Positions 40,387 to 48,316 of a stretch of DNA of 62,456 bases are shown piece after piece (positions within the stretch are counted from its first letter, which is position 1; each line of letters starts with the position of its first letter). The DNA is from JBBKWQ01 sp037969115. GTDB lineage: Bacteria; Actinomycetota; Acidimicrobiia; Acidimicrobiales; Ilumatobacteraceae. The position numbers were made by a program, and so were the translations under genes. Under the pieces are notes generated by a model, which saw nothing but the letters and a program-made list of their open reading frames with translations, did no database searches and was not told the origin of the DNA. The stretch is taken from assembly GCA_037969115.1 (NCBI GenBank), contig JBBKWQ010000077.1, positions 1 to 62,456 on the forward strand. Reading direction: 5' to 3'.

Positions 40387-41928
40387 GTGTGTCCGGATGT
40401 GTTGAACGCACGCGGCGGAGGTCGCGCAGGTCGCGCCATGCGTCGCGAGCTCGATCGGCCCATGCTGGGCGTGGCGCCGGTGCCCGAACGTCGCGTACCC
40501 ACCTACGAGCTGCTCGACGACGCCGAACTCGACCAGCTCGAGGCCCACGCCGACTGGATCCTCGACACGGTCGGTGTCGAGTTCCGCGGCGACGAGGAGG
40601 CCGTCGAGTTGTTCCGGGCGGCCGGCGCCCGCGTCGATGGGGTCAGTGTTCGCTTCGACCCCGGACTTGCCAAGCACCTGTGTGCCACCGCGCCGGCGAC
40701 GTTCGACATGCACGGTCGCGACGGCCGCGTGGTACCGATCGGCGGCAAACACCTGGTGTTGTTGCCCGCCTACGGACCGCCGTTCGTCACCGACCTCGAT
40801 CGTGGTCGCCGGTACGCGACTCTGACTGATTTCGAGAACTTCGTGAAACTCACGTTCTCGACCCCGTATCTGCATCACTCGGGCGGCACGGTGTGCGAGC
40901 CGGTCGACGTACCCGTGAACAAACGGCACCTCGACATGGTGTACGCCCATCTCAGATATTCGACCAAGCCGTTCATGGGTTCGGTCACGGCGCCGAGCCG
41001 AGCGGCGGACTCCATCGACATGGCCCGCATCGTGTTCGGTGACACGTTCATGGAAACCAATTGCGTGATCCAGGGAAACATCAACGTCAACTCGCCGCTG
41101 GTCTGGGACGACGTGATGACGGGAGCGCTCAAGACCTACGCCCGCGCGAACCAGGGTTGCGTGATCTCACCTTTCATCATCGGTGGCGCGATGGGCCCCG
41201 TCACCCAACCGGCACTCATCGCCCAGGCGCACGCCGAGGCGATGACCGGCATCGCACTCAGCCAGCTGGTTCGTGCCGGCTCACCGATGGTCTATGGCAA
41301 CTTCCTGACCACGATGAATCTCAAGTCGGGGGCACCGACCTTCGGCACGCCCGAGTCGGTGCTCTCGACCTATGCGATCGGCCAGCTCGCTCGTCGGCTC
41401 GGACTTCCCCTTCGATGTGGCGCGCACTACACCGCCTCGAAGGAGGCGGACGGCCAGGCGATGCAGGAGTCGGTCGACGCCATGAACGCGGGCATCCTTG
41501 CCGGAACCAACTACGTGATTCATGCCGCCGGCTGGCTCGAAGGGGGCCTGTCGATGGGATACGAGAAGTTCATGATCGATCTCGACCGCTGCGGCATGCT
41601 GCTGCGAACGATCCAGGGCCTCCGGATCGACGAGAACGAGCTCGCCGTCGATGCCTACGTCGAGAACGGTCCGGGAGAGGCGTTTCTGGGTACCCGCCAC
41701 ACCCTCCTCAACTTCGAGGCTGCCAACTATCAATCGACGCTCGCCAACACCGATTCGTTCGAACAGTGGACCGACGACGGCGGCCTCGACATCCAGCAAC
41801 GCGCCAACGCCCAGTGGAAACGCGTCCTCGCCGACTACGAAGCGCCCCACATCGACGACGCGATCGACCACGCTCTGCTCGACTTCATCGCCGGTCGCAA
41901 GGATGCGATGCCAGATGCCTGGTACTGA
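40387..41928 (+). CDS. MttB-superfamily (trimethylamine-type) methyltransferase without pyrrolysine
   Basis: 513 residues of the trimethylamine:corrinoid methyltransferase superfamily. Typical starts are of the form ARGGGRAGRAMRRE, and later blocks include GNINVNSPLVWDD, FIIGGAMGPVT and FGTPESVLSTYAIGQLARRLGLPLRCGA. There is no in-frame amber codon, so it belongs to the non-pyrrolysine branch (MtgB-like), whose members demethylate glycine betaine, proline betaine, carnitine or similar quaternary amines. A cognate corrinoid protein is not in the window. The start is uncertain: GTG 40387 or GTG 40399. Confidence 0.85.
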   Translation: MCPDVLNARGGGRAGRAMRRELDRPMLGVAPVPERRVPTYELLDDAELDQLEAHADWILDTVGVEFRGDEEAVELFRAAGARVDGVSVRFDPGLAKHLCATAPATFDMHGRDGRVVPIGGKHLVLLPAYGPPFVTDLDRGRRYATLTDFENFVKLTFSTPYLHHSGGTVCEPVDVPVNKRHLDMVYAHLRYSTKPFMGSVTAPSRAADSIDMARIVFGDTFMETNCVIQGNINVNSPLVWDDVMTGALKTYARANQGCVISPFIIGGAMGPVTQPALIAQAHAEAMTGIALSQLVRAGSPMVYGNFLTTMNLKSGAPTFGTPESVLSTYAIGQLARRLGLPLRCGAHYTASKEADGQAMQESVDAMNAGILAGTNYVIHAAGWLEGGLSMGYEKFMIDLDRCGMLLRTIQGLRIDENELAVDAYVENGPGEAFLGTRHTLLNFEAANYQSTLANTDSFEQWTDDGGLDIQQRANAQWKRVLADYEAPHIDDAIDHALLDFIAGRKDAMPDAWY

Positions 41929-42046
41929 CGGCCGGGCTGCCGATGCGGGGCAGGTGCCCGACCGGTGCGGGGTTCGGGCACTCACAGACCGAGTAACTTC
42001 TGCCGCCGATTGTTCGTTTTCGGCCGTGAGACGCCGTGAGAGGAGG

Positions 42047-42676
42047 ATGATGAAACATCGATGCGGTCAGCCGCGTCACATCTGCCGTGTCGGACTTGTC
42101 GCGGCGATCTCGGTCGTGAGCGCGTGCACCAGTGAAGTCGACTCGACCGTCAGCTCGACTGTGCCGATCACGGACAGCACGGACAGCACGGACAGCACGG
42201 ACAGCACGGACAGCACGGACAGCACGGACAGCACGACCATCGTGACCACCGGCAACACGGACGCCGTGACCGTTCCGACGGACCCATCGACTCCGACGGA
42301 ACCATCGTCTCCGGAGCCGGTGTCGCCGCCCATCGATCCGTCACTCCTGCCGGGTCCGTTGCAGGATGCGACCGTACGTCGGCGCGACACGATTTCGCTG
42401 GCCGAGGGTTCGTCGATCACCAGCAATGGAGCCGTGATCAACGGTGAGCGTGACCTGTATCGGTTCGAAGCAACCGGAGGAGCGGATCTCACCGTCACGA
42501 TCACGTCCCTCGAGGACAACGCGGTGTTCGAGATCTATGCGCCTGACGAGTCGCTCGTCATCGGCGACTCCGCCAGTTTCAGCGTTGCACCGTTGCAGAG
42601 CGACGGCACCTACCAGATCGTCGTCGGGCCGACTCGGGGAAATGCCACGTACGCGATCACCTTCGAGGTCGGCTGA
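42047..42676 (+). CDS. Lipoprotein with TDS tandem-repeat linker
   Basis: 209 residues. A basic start and hydrophobic segment end in the lipobox VVSAC (C27), then a low-complexity linker with seven Thr-Asp-Ser repeats and a Pro/Thr/Ser-rich stretch to about residue 100. The last 85 residues (INGERDLYRFEATGGADLTVTI ... GTYQIVVGPTRGNATYAITFEVG) look like a bacterial pre-peptidase C-terminal type beta-sandwich. It is probably a surface-displayed domain on a flexible stalk. A strong GAGAGGAGG site precedes the ATG pair at 42047/42050. The FrhB-like gene begins one base after the stop. Confidence 0.78.
   Translation: MMKHRCGQPRHICRVGLVAAISVVSACTSEVDSTVSSTVPITDSTDSTDSTDSTDSTDSTDSTTIVTTGNTDAVTVPTDPSTPTEPSSPEPVSPPIDPSLLPGPLQDATVRRRDTISLAEGSSITSNGAVINGERDLYRFEATGGADLTVTITSLEDNAVFEIYAPDESLVIGDSASFSVAPLQSDGTYQIVVGPTRGNATYAITFEVG
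42170..42234. repeat. 9-bp minisatellite (CACGGACAG) x7
   Basis: Seven in-frame perfect copies encoding Thr-Asp-Ser in the lipoprotein linker. Changes in copy number would keep the reading frame and alter stalk length. Confidence 0.95.
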
Positions 42677-42677
42677 C

Positions 42678-43883
42678 TTGGTCAGTCGAATCGCCGAGGT
42701 CGTAGCGAACGATCTCTGCATCGGTTGTGGCTTGTGCGAGTCGGTCACTTCCGGGCGGGTGACCATGGCGATGACGCCTGGCGGATCCCTCAGGCCGTCG
42801 TCGACCGACTTCACCGACGCCGAAGCCGCTTCGCTCGTGGCGGTCTGCCCCGGCGTCGTGGCCGAATCGAGGACAGAACGAACGTGGTCGGTCGACCCGA
42901 TCTGGGGTTCCCACGGCACGATGGTGCGGGCGTGGGCCGGCGATGCCGACATCCGCTACCTATCTGCGACCGGCGGCGTCCTCACGGCGCTCGGAGTTCA
43001 TCTGATCGAGGAGGGCGACGTCGCGTTCGTACTGCACGTCGGTCCTGATCCAGTCCGGCCGATGCGGAGCCGTGCGGTGATCTCCGAGTCGACTGATTCG
43101 CTGATCGAAAACGCCGGGTCCAGATACGGGCCGACGGCGCCGCTGGTCGGATTCGAGCAAGCACTCGACCGGGGCGAGCCGTTCGCGATCGTCGCCAAGC
43201 CCTGCGATCTCGGCGCCGTCCACCGCTTCTCGCAGATCGACCGTCGTGTCGATCGCCTGTGCGCAGCGCGGCTCACCATGGTGTGCGGCGGTCAGTCTCG
43301 CCTCACCAAGTCGAGGGCGCTTCTCGCCGAGTTCGGCGTCGAGGAACGTGATGTCTCGCTCGTTCGTTATCGCGGATACGGCAACCCGGGTGCGACGGTC
43401 GTGGAGACCAGGGCCGGTGACCGGTTCGAGAAGACGTACAACGACCTCTGGGAGGCCGAAGCGAGCTGGGATCTCGAGACCCGATGCAAGGTGTGCCCTG
43501 ACGCGCTCGGTGAGGCGGCAGACATTGCGGCTGCCGACGTCTGGCCGGGCGGCTCTCCCGTCGGAGACGACGAAGGATTCAACGGAGTCGTCGTACGGTC
43601 CACCGCAGGGGAGCGGCTCCTGAGTTCGGCGGTGGCAGCGGGCCGGATCGTGCTCGGCGCCCCGATCACACCTCGCGAGTTCGACTCGTTCCAGCCTCAT
43701 CAGATTCGTAAGAAGGAGGCGGTGTTCGCGCGACTCGCCGGCATTGCCGACGCGGGCGCGTCCCCGATCGAGACCGTTGGGCTGCGAATCGCCGCACTCG
43801 GCGAACGGCTCGGCACGCAGCAGACCCGGCGAGAGCGTGCAGGAACCGCCGAGCGAGTTCGGCGAATTTCGGCCGAAGGCTGA
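42678..43883 (+). CDS. FrhB/FdhB-like F420-hydrogenase-beta-type protein (first of two)
   Basis: 401 residues of the coenzyme F420 hydrogenase/dehydrogenase beta subunit family. A ferredoxin-like CIGCGLCES near residue 13, then SATGGVLTALGVHLIEEG and AIVAKPCDLGAVHRFSQI, and the late CKVCPDALGEAADIAAADVWPGG. Such proteins carry FAD and an Fe-S cluster and reduce or oxidise F420 or act on small aromatics. Only one CxxCxxC is visible at the N-terminus and the second set is incomplete. A TTG at 42678 is the best start available: it lies one base after the lipoprotein stop. Confidence 0.75.
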   Translation: MVSRIAEVVANDLCIGCGLCESVTSGRVTMAMTPGGSLRPSSTDFTDAEAASLVAVCPGVVAESRTERTWSVDPIWGSHGTMVRAWAGDADIRYLSATGGVLTALGVHLIEEGDVAFVLHVGPDPVRPMRSRAVISESTDSLIENAGSRYGPTAPLVGFEQALDRGEPFAIVAKPCDLGAVHRFSQIDRRVDRLCAARLTMVCGGQSRLTKSRALLAEFGVEERDVSLVRYRGYGNPGATVVETRAGDRFEKTYNDLWEAEASWDLETRCKVCPDALGEAADIAAADVWPGGSPVGDDEGFNGVVVRSTAGERLLSSAVAAGRIVLGAPITPREFDSFQPHQIRKKEAVFARLAGIADAGASPIETVGLRIAALGERLGTQQTRRERAGTAERVRRISAEG

Positions 43884-43891
43884 GCGCTCGA

Positions 43892-44614
43892 TCAGACGAG
43901 GGGCCAGGGGTACTGCCGGCCCGAATGGTCGACGGGGAAGCGGCGCTCCATCACCAATTTCGTCGCGCGGAGCTGCATCGCGTCGATCTCGTCTTCGCTG
44001 AGCAGGGCGGCGATGTCGATCGGCACCCGTTCGGCGATCTTGGCGACCCGCTCCAGGATCGGATCGTCGATGGAGTCGTCGGCGAACTCCCAGATCACGG
44101 TGCGGAGTTTGTACGACGCGGAGAAGCACAGGCCATGGTCGATCGCCCAGATCTTGTCGCCGGCGAGCAGGCAGTGTCCGCTCTTGCGGTCTGTGTTGTT
44201 GGCGACCACGTCGAACACTGCGATGTTGCGGAACTGGTCGTGCAGCGCCGTGTGCTTTTCGAAAATCGTGAAGTAGTGCTCGCTGTGGTCGGCATCGACG
44301 AACCACTGGAACGATCCTTCGCCGTACGGGCCGTCGCGTAAGACCGTCGGGGGAACGGCACCGATGCCGAGGTGTTCGCTCAGGAGGAACGCGGCGCGTT
44401 CTCGTCTGTGGAGGCCTTGTTCGAAATCCCACAGCGGCCGTTCGCCCTTGACCGGCTTGTAGATCGCCTTCTGCTCGACATCGTCGGTTCGCAGGGTGGC
44501 GAGGAACGTGGCGTTCGAGCTCCACGGCATTCGCCCGTCGATCTCGACTTCGGCATCGAGGAGGAAGGCGAGCGGATCTTTGATGTCGGAACGGTTCAGT
44601 TCATCCGTGGACAT
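43892..44614 (-). CDS. SCO1664-family protein (PI3/4-kinase-like fold)
   Basis: 240 residues. The family is actinobacterial with a kinase-like look: AIYKPVKGERPLWDFEQGLHRRERAAFLLSEHLG, FDVVANNTDRKSGHCLL and IWAIDHGLCF resemble the K, DxxxxN and DHG sites of phosphatidylinositol-kinase-like enzymes. Its substrate is not known. It ends an operon with DUF3090 and a histidine phosphatase, a gene order widely kept in Actinobacteria. The ATG at 44614 overlaps the DUF3090 gene by 19 bp. Confidence 0.85.
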   Translation of the reverse strand: MSTDELNRSDIKDPLAFLLDAEVEIDGRMPWSSNATFLATLRTDDVEQKAIYKPVKGERPLWDFEQGLHRRERAAFLLSEHLGIGAVPPTVLRDGPYGEGSFQWFVDADHSEHYFTIFEKHTALHDQFRNIAVFDVVANNTDRKSGHCLLAGDKIWAIDHGLCFSASYKLRTVIWEFADDSIDDPILERVAKIAERVPIDIAALLSEDEIDAMQLRATKLVMERRFPVDHSGRQYPWPLV

Positions 44615-45099
44615 GGATGACCGTCGGGGTCGATGGGGAGTGCGCACCACCGGCAACTCGGCCGGCCGGCAGCGACAATTTCGTCCGCATGAGCACAGAA
44701 CGCAGCAGCCTGGCTGCGGCTGACGTAGACGCGCACATGGCCCTGCTCGTCGCTCACGGGCTCACCGTCTTCGTCGGTCAGCACCATCTCCTCGAGTTGT
44801 ACGACGAGGCGGTCGGCCGTGCGGTCGTACCCGAGCCCGATCGGGCCGAGCACGAATGCCTGCTCGACCGGGAGCGCCAGGTCGAGTGCACCTTCGACGG
44901 GACGTTCTTCAGGCGGAGGCAGATCGTTCAGCACACGGCGCAGGTAGGTGACGATGGCCATGACCTGTTGCTTCTCGCACTTCACGGCGACGCGTTGTTT
45001 GCCGTGTCGGGCCTGGAGGTAGAAGGTCCGGTCGCCTGGTCGGCCGAGTGCTCCCGTGGTGAATGCGTCGACGTCTTCGAACTCGTGGAAGACACTCAT
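44596..45099 (-). CDS. DUF3090 protein
   Basis: 167 residues. It opens SVFHEFEDVDAFTTGALGRPGDRTFYLQA and ends with a cysteine pair and more (CRWCALPIDPDGHPCPRMN), which may bind a metal. Function is unknown; it always appears with the SCO1664 and histidine phosphatase genes. The ATG at 45099 overlaps the phosphatase stop (ATGA) and the 3' end overlaps the SCO1664 gene by 19 bp, so all three proteins must be made together. Confidence 0.85.
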   Translation of the reverse strand: MSVFHEFEDVDAFTTGALGRPGDRTFYLQARHGKQRVAVKCEKQQVMAIVTYLRRVLNDLPPPEERPVEGALDLALPVEQAFVLGPIGLGYDRTADRLVVQLEEMVLTDEDGEPVSDEQGHVRVYVSRSQAAAFCAHADEIVAAGRPSCRWCALPIDPDGHPCPRMN

Positions 45100-45845
45100 G
45101 AGGGCTGAAGCTCCGACAATGAGCCTCCCGTGGAGTTCACGGTGAGAGCGACGGGTCCGCCGGCAGACCAGCCGATCGCGCTGATCGAACAGGTGGAGAT
45201 GACGATGCGTTGAAACAGGTCGAGATGTGTACCCAGTGCGTGCGCCATCGCAGCCTTGATCGGGTCGGCGTGCGACACACACACGATCGTGCCACCCGGG
45301 TGGGCACTGCGCAGACGATCCAGCGCGGTGACGATCCGGACCTGCATCTCGGTGAAGCTCTCGCCGCCGGGAAAGCGGAAGGTCGAAGGTGCCCGCTGAA
45401 CGGTCTGCCATTCGGGCAGCTTCATCAGTTTCTTCAACTCGGCACCCGTCCAGTCGCCGAAGTCGCACTCGAGCAGTCCCTTGTCGATCTTCGGCCGGAT
45501 CCCGAGCTGCTTGCCGATGGGGGCAGCCGTCTCGCGTGCTCGCTCGAGCGGCGAGCAGTACACAGCATCGACACGCTTCAGTTCGGCAATGCGATCGGCA
45601 GCTCGGACCGCCTGGGCAACGCCGTGATCTGCGAGATGCAGCCCCTTGGCGCGACCCGGGAGCAGCCGCCCGGTGGTTGGTGTCTGGCCGTGGCGCACCA
45701 GGAGCACGGTCGTGAACTTCGACTGAGCGGGCTTGGGGGATGCCCTGGATGACCCGGATGCCCGGGATACCCGCCTCGTAGCGGATTCGCGTGTGCTCGT
45801 TCTCTTCGCCGGCTTGGTTGCCGGCTTGGTTGCCCTCGACGTCAT
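45096..45845 (-). CDS. Histidine phosphatase, MSMEG_4193 family
   Basis: 249 residues. A basic Ser/Thr/Lys/Arg-rich tail (1-43) precedes a histidine phosphatase domain: LLVRHGQTP with H52, CSPLERARETA, LLECDFGDWTG and CVSHADPIKAA. The family is named for MSMEG_4193 and occurs with DUF3090 and SCO1664 proteins. It could be a phosphatase for the product of the kinase-like partner; this is inference. The ATG at 45845 is divergent from the UDGb gene. From memory, the M. tuberculosis set Rv2133c-Rv2135c lies next to uppP (Rv2136c); here uppP is 40 kb away. Confidence 0.85.
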   Translation of the reverse strand: MTSRATKPATKPAKRTSTRESATRRVSRASGSSRASPKPAQSKFTTVLLVRHGQTPTTGRLLPGRAKGLHLADHGVAQAVRAADRIAELKRVDAVYCSPLERARETAAPIGKQLGIRPKIDKGLLECDFGDWTGAELKKLMKLPEWQTVQRAPSTFRFPGGESFTEMQVRIVTALDRLRSAHPGGTIVCVSHADPIKAAMAHALGTHLDLFQRIVISTCSISAIGWSAGGPVALTVNSTGGSLSELQPS

Positions 45846-45871
45846 GGTGCGATTCAACCTATCTGCGCATC

Positions 45872-45877
45872 TACCCT
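45872..45877 (+). promoter_or_regulatory. -10 box of leaderless UDGb gene
   Basis: TACCCT, 8 nt before the GTG at 45886. A minus-strand TTGAAT / TAGGTT region just upstream may serve the divergent phosphatase gene. Confidence 0.4.
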
Positions 45878-45885
45878 CGATCCAT

Positions 45886-46572
45886 GTGAGCGCGAGCACT
45901 GACGACATCGGCCGGCTTGAACTCGACGTGGTCGGCTGTCGGGCATGCCCCCGGTTGGTCGAGTGGCGCGAAAGCGTCGCGATCGAGAAACGTGCGGCGT
46001 ACCGGGATGAGCACTACTGGGGCAAGCCGATCCCGGGATTCGGAGATGCGAACGCGGCGATCGTGGTGCTGGGTCTGGCGCCGGCGGCACACGGTGCCAA
46101 CCGGACCGGTCGCGTCTTCACGGGCGACCGGAGTGGCGATTGGCTGTTCAGGGCGATGCATCGAGCCGGACTCGCGAACCAATCCGAGTCGGTGTCGGCC
46201 GACGACGGTCTCACGCTGCACGATGCCTGGGTCACGGCGGCAGTGAAGTGCGCGCCGCCGGCGAACAAGCCGTTGCCGGCCGAACGCGATGCGTGTGCGC
46301 CGTTCCTCCAGCGTGAGTTTGCGCTGCTCGAACGGGCAATCGTGGTCGTGTGCCTCGGTGGTTTCGGGTATGACGCGGCGTGCCGACATTTCAGGGTTCG
46401 TCCCCGACCGAAGTTCGGACACGGGGTCGAGGTGCCGATCGACGACGGACCGACGCTGTTGAGCTCGTTCCACCCGAGCCAGCAGAACACGTTCACGGGC
46501 CGTCTCACCGAGCCGATGCTCGATGACGTCTTCCGGCGCGCCGTCGCCCTGGCCGGCGCGATCGACCGGTGA
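45886..46572 (+). CDS. Uracil-DNA glycosylase family 5 (UDGb)
   Basis: 228 residues. It removes uracil, and usually also hypoxanthine and other deaminated bases, from DNA. Motif A is GLAPAAHGANRTGRVFTGDRSGDWLF, typical of UDGb, and motif B is SFHPSQQNTFTG. Four cysteines for a 4Fe-4S cluster are C18, C21 and two in AAVKCAPPANKPLPAERDACAPF. The GTG at 45886 follows TACCCT by 8 nt and starts shortly before the first cysteine pair; the ATG at 45844 overlaps the divergent gene. The head-to-head gene is the histidine phosphatase. Confidence 0.92.
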   Translation: MSASTDDIGRLELDVVGCRACPRLVEWRESVAIEKRAAYRDEHYWGKPIPGFGDANAAIVVLGLAPAAHGANRTGRVFTGDRSGDWLFRAMHRAGLANQSESVSADDGLTLHDAWVTAAVKCAPPANKPLPAERDACAPFLQREFALLERAIVVVCLGGFGYDAACRHFRVRPRPKFGHGVEVPIDDGPTLLSSFHPSQQNTFTGRLTEPMLDDVFRRAVALAGAIDR

Positions 46573-46594
46573 GATCAACGGGTGGTGGTCTCCA

Positions 46595-47509
46595 TCATGG
46601 TGCGAGTGCACGTGCCAACGCTTCGCCGGCTGCGGCATGAGCGATGGATGCATCGCCGATGAACTCTCGGTTGGAGAAAAATGCATGGATCTGACCGCTG
46701 TACATCTGATGACTCGTGGGTACCCCGGCGTCGGCGAGCTTGTCGGCGTACGCCACGCCCTCGTCGCGGAGCGGATCGAACTCGGCCGTGATGACCATTG
46801 CGGGGGGAGTGGCAGCAAGCGCATCGTCGCTGGCAAGGAGTGGTGACACCATCGGGTCGTCGGGGCAACCCTGGTCGCCCGACAGATAGTGATCGATGAA
46901 CCACTGCATGGCCGGCGCGGTCAGGAACGGCCCGTCGTGGTTCTCGGCGTACGACGGGTGTCCGGCGCGAGCATCGGTGACGGGGTAGATCAACAGCTGG
47001 AACCTGAGGGGCACCGGCGTGAGTTGGGCGACGACTGCTGCGATGTTCCCGCCGGCCGAGTCGCCGCCGACAGCGATGCGGGCGCGGTCGATTCCGAGGT
47101 CGCCGGCATGTTCGCACGCCCACCGGGTGACGTCGAGCGCGTCGGTCAACGCTGCGGGGTAGGGGTGCTCGGGGGCGAGTCGGTATCCCACGCTGAGCAC
47201 GGAGTGTCCGCTCCGAACGCACATCGATCGGCACACGTCGTCATGCCCGTCGATGCTTCCCATCACCCAACCGCCGCCGTGAAAGAACACCGTGAGCCCC
47301 GTCACGACCTGGCTGTTCGCCGGCCGATACAGCCGGCACGGCACGCCGGCGGCGTCGATGTCGCGAACGTCGTCGACGACGATGTCGGACTGTCGATTCC
47401 GTGACTCGCGCAGTGAGCGCGCCGCGGACGGCGTGGTGCTTTCGAGCGGCGGATCGCCCAAAGACTCGACGAGCGCAACGAACGCTGCGGTGTCTGGATG
47501 AAGCGGCAT
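46595..47509 (-). CDS. Alpha/beta-hydrolase, HSL (GDXG) esterase/lipase family
   Basis: 304 residues of the hormone-sensitive-lipase family. Oxyanion HGGGW near residue 77, nucleophile GDSAGGN near 148, then EFDPLRDEG and IHAFF for the catalytic Asp and His. It hydrolyses short- to medium-chain esters; natural substrate unknown. The gene is monocistronic and convergent with UDGb. Confidence 0.88.
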   Translation of the reverse strand: MPLHPDTAAFVALVESLGDPPLESTTPSAARSLRESRNRQSDIVVDDVRDIDAAGVPCRLYRPANSQVVTGLTVFFHGGGWVMGSIDGHDDVCRSMCVRSGHSVLSVGYRLAPEHPYPAALTDALDVTRWACEHAGDLGIDRARIAVGGDSAGGNIAAVVAQLTPVPLRFQLLIYPVTDARAGHPSYAENHDGPFLTAPAMQWFIDHYLSGDQGCPDDPMVSPLLASDDALAATPPAMVITAEFDPLRDEGVAYADKLADAGVPTSHQMYSGQIHAFFSNREFIGDASIAHAAAGEALARALAP

Positions 47510-47540
47510 TCCGGCAGTCTGCCAGTAGCCTCAACCCGTT

Positions 47541-47831
47541 GTGAATACCGGTCGCTCGCTCATCGCCCTCGCCGTGCTCGCCCTTGGTGGCGCCACTGCC
47601 TGCAACTCGACACCCAGCGCCGATCGGGTGGCCCTCGACATGATCGATGCCCTGTCCGATTCCTCCACACCGGAACCTGTGAAGGCCTGCATGCGCAAGG
47701 TCGTCGAAGACTTCAACAGGGAACCCTTCGCAGATCTGGACGAAATCTCCAAGAAGGCTGACGACCAGGTGGTCGAGGCCGAAGCGGCAATGGCCGACTT
47801 CAGAGCGCTGCTCCGAGGGTGCGTGATCTGA
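47541..47831 (+). CDS. Small exported protein, possible lipoprotein
   Basis: 96 residues. A hydrophobic start (SLIALAVLALGGATAC) ends in a weak lipobox (ATAC); the mature part is about 75 residues with two further cysteines (C50 and C94 approximately) that could pair outside the cell. The repeated acidic/helical content gives no family. GTG 47541 lies 9 nt after TAGCCT. It precedes the glyoxalase-like gene, which has its own promoter. Confidence 0.6.
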   Translation: MNTGRSLIALAVLALGGATACNSTPSADRVALDMIDALSDSSTPEPVKACMRKVVEDFNREPFADLDEISKKADDQVVEAEAAMADFRALLRGCVI

Positions 47832-47850
47832 CCGGTGTCATCCCGGGGTC

Positions 47851-47856
47851 TATTGT
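47851..47856 (+). promoter_or_regulatory. -10 box of leaderless VOC gene
   Basis: TATTGT, 7 nt before the GTG at 47864. Confidence 0.5.
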
Positions 47857-47863
47857 CGGCCCC

Positions 47864-48238
47864 GTGATTCGATCGCAACCGATGCTCGTGGTGCACGATG
47901 TGGCGGCCGCGTCGTCGTGGTTCCAGCAGGCGCTCGGCTTGACCTCCGGCCACGGCGGTGACGAGTACGAGATGCTGATGAGCGGATCGGACGTCGTCGT
48001 ACAGCTTCATCATTGGGATGCCGACGAGCACCCGCATCTCGGTGATCCCGACGATGTCTCTCGTGGAAACGGGGTCGTGCTGTGGTTCGGCACCGACGAG
48101 TTCGACGCGATCGTCGCGTCGGTCGAGGCGAGCGGTTCGACCGTCCTCGAGGGTCCGTTCGCGAATCCGCTTTCGAAGCTTCGCGAAGTGTGGGTCCGCG
48201 GACCCGACGGGTACGTGGTCGTCGTCGCGGGAGCGTGA
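47864..48238 (+). CDS. VOC-family (glyoxalase/bleomycin-resistance-like) protein
   Basis: 124 residues forming one VOC module: PMLVVHDVAAASSWFQQALGL, then VLWFGTDEFDAIVASVEASGSTVLEGP and VWVRGPDGYVVVVAG. Members of the family are lyases, dioxygenases or binding proteins for small hydrophobic or electrophilic molecules, so no reaction is assigned. The GTG at 47864 has no ribosome site but a -10 box 7 nt upstream. Confidence 0.78.
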   Translation: MIRSQPMLVVHDVAAASSWFQQALGLTSGHGGDEYEMLMSGSDVVVQLHHWDADEHPHLGDPDDVSRGNGVVLWFGTDEFDAIVASVEASGSTVLEGPFANPLSKLREVWVRGPDGYVVVVAGA

Positions 48239-48316
48239 TCCTCTCCGATCGCCGAAGAGAAATGCATCAACGTATGCCCGGCCCCGGCTACGTCAGCAAT
48301 GATCGACTACATCGGA

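Noticed and set aside
39073..40950. A 625-codon open frame antisense to etfA, the LysR gene and the start of the MttB gene
   Set aside because: Its product is Arg/His-rich with no family resemblance, and it runs against genes that are unmistakable. GC-rich third positions create such long shadow frames.
40387..41928. Pyrrolysine-containing trimethylamine methyltransferase
   Set aside because: The frame has no internal TAG and no pyl genes are visible.
42170..42234. Repeat array that might suggest CRISPR
   Set aside because: It is a 9-bp perfect tandem repeat with no spacers, in frame in a lipoprotein.
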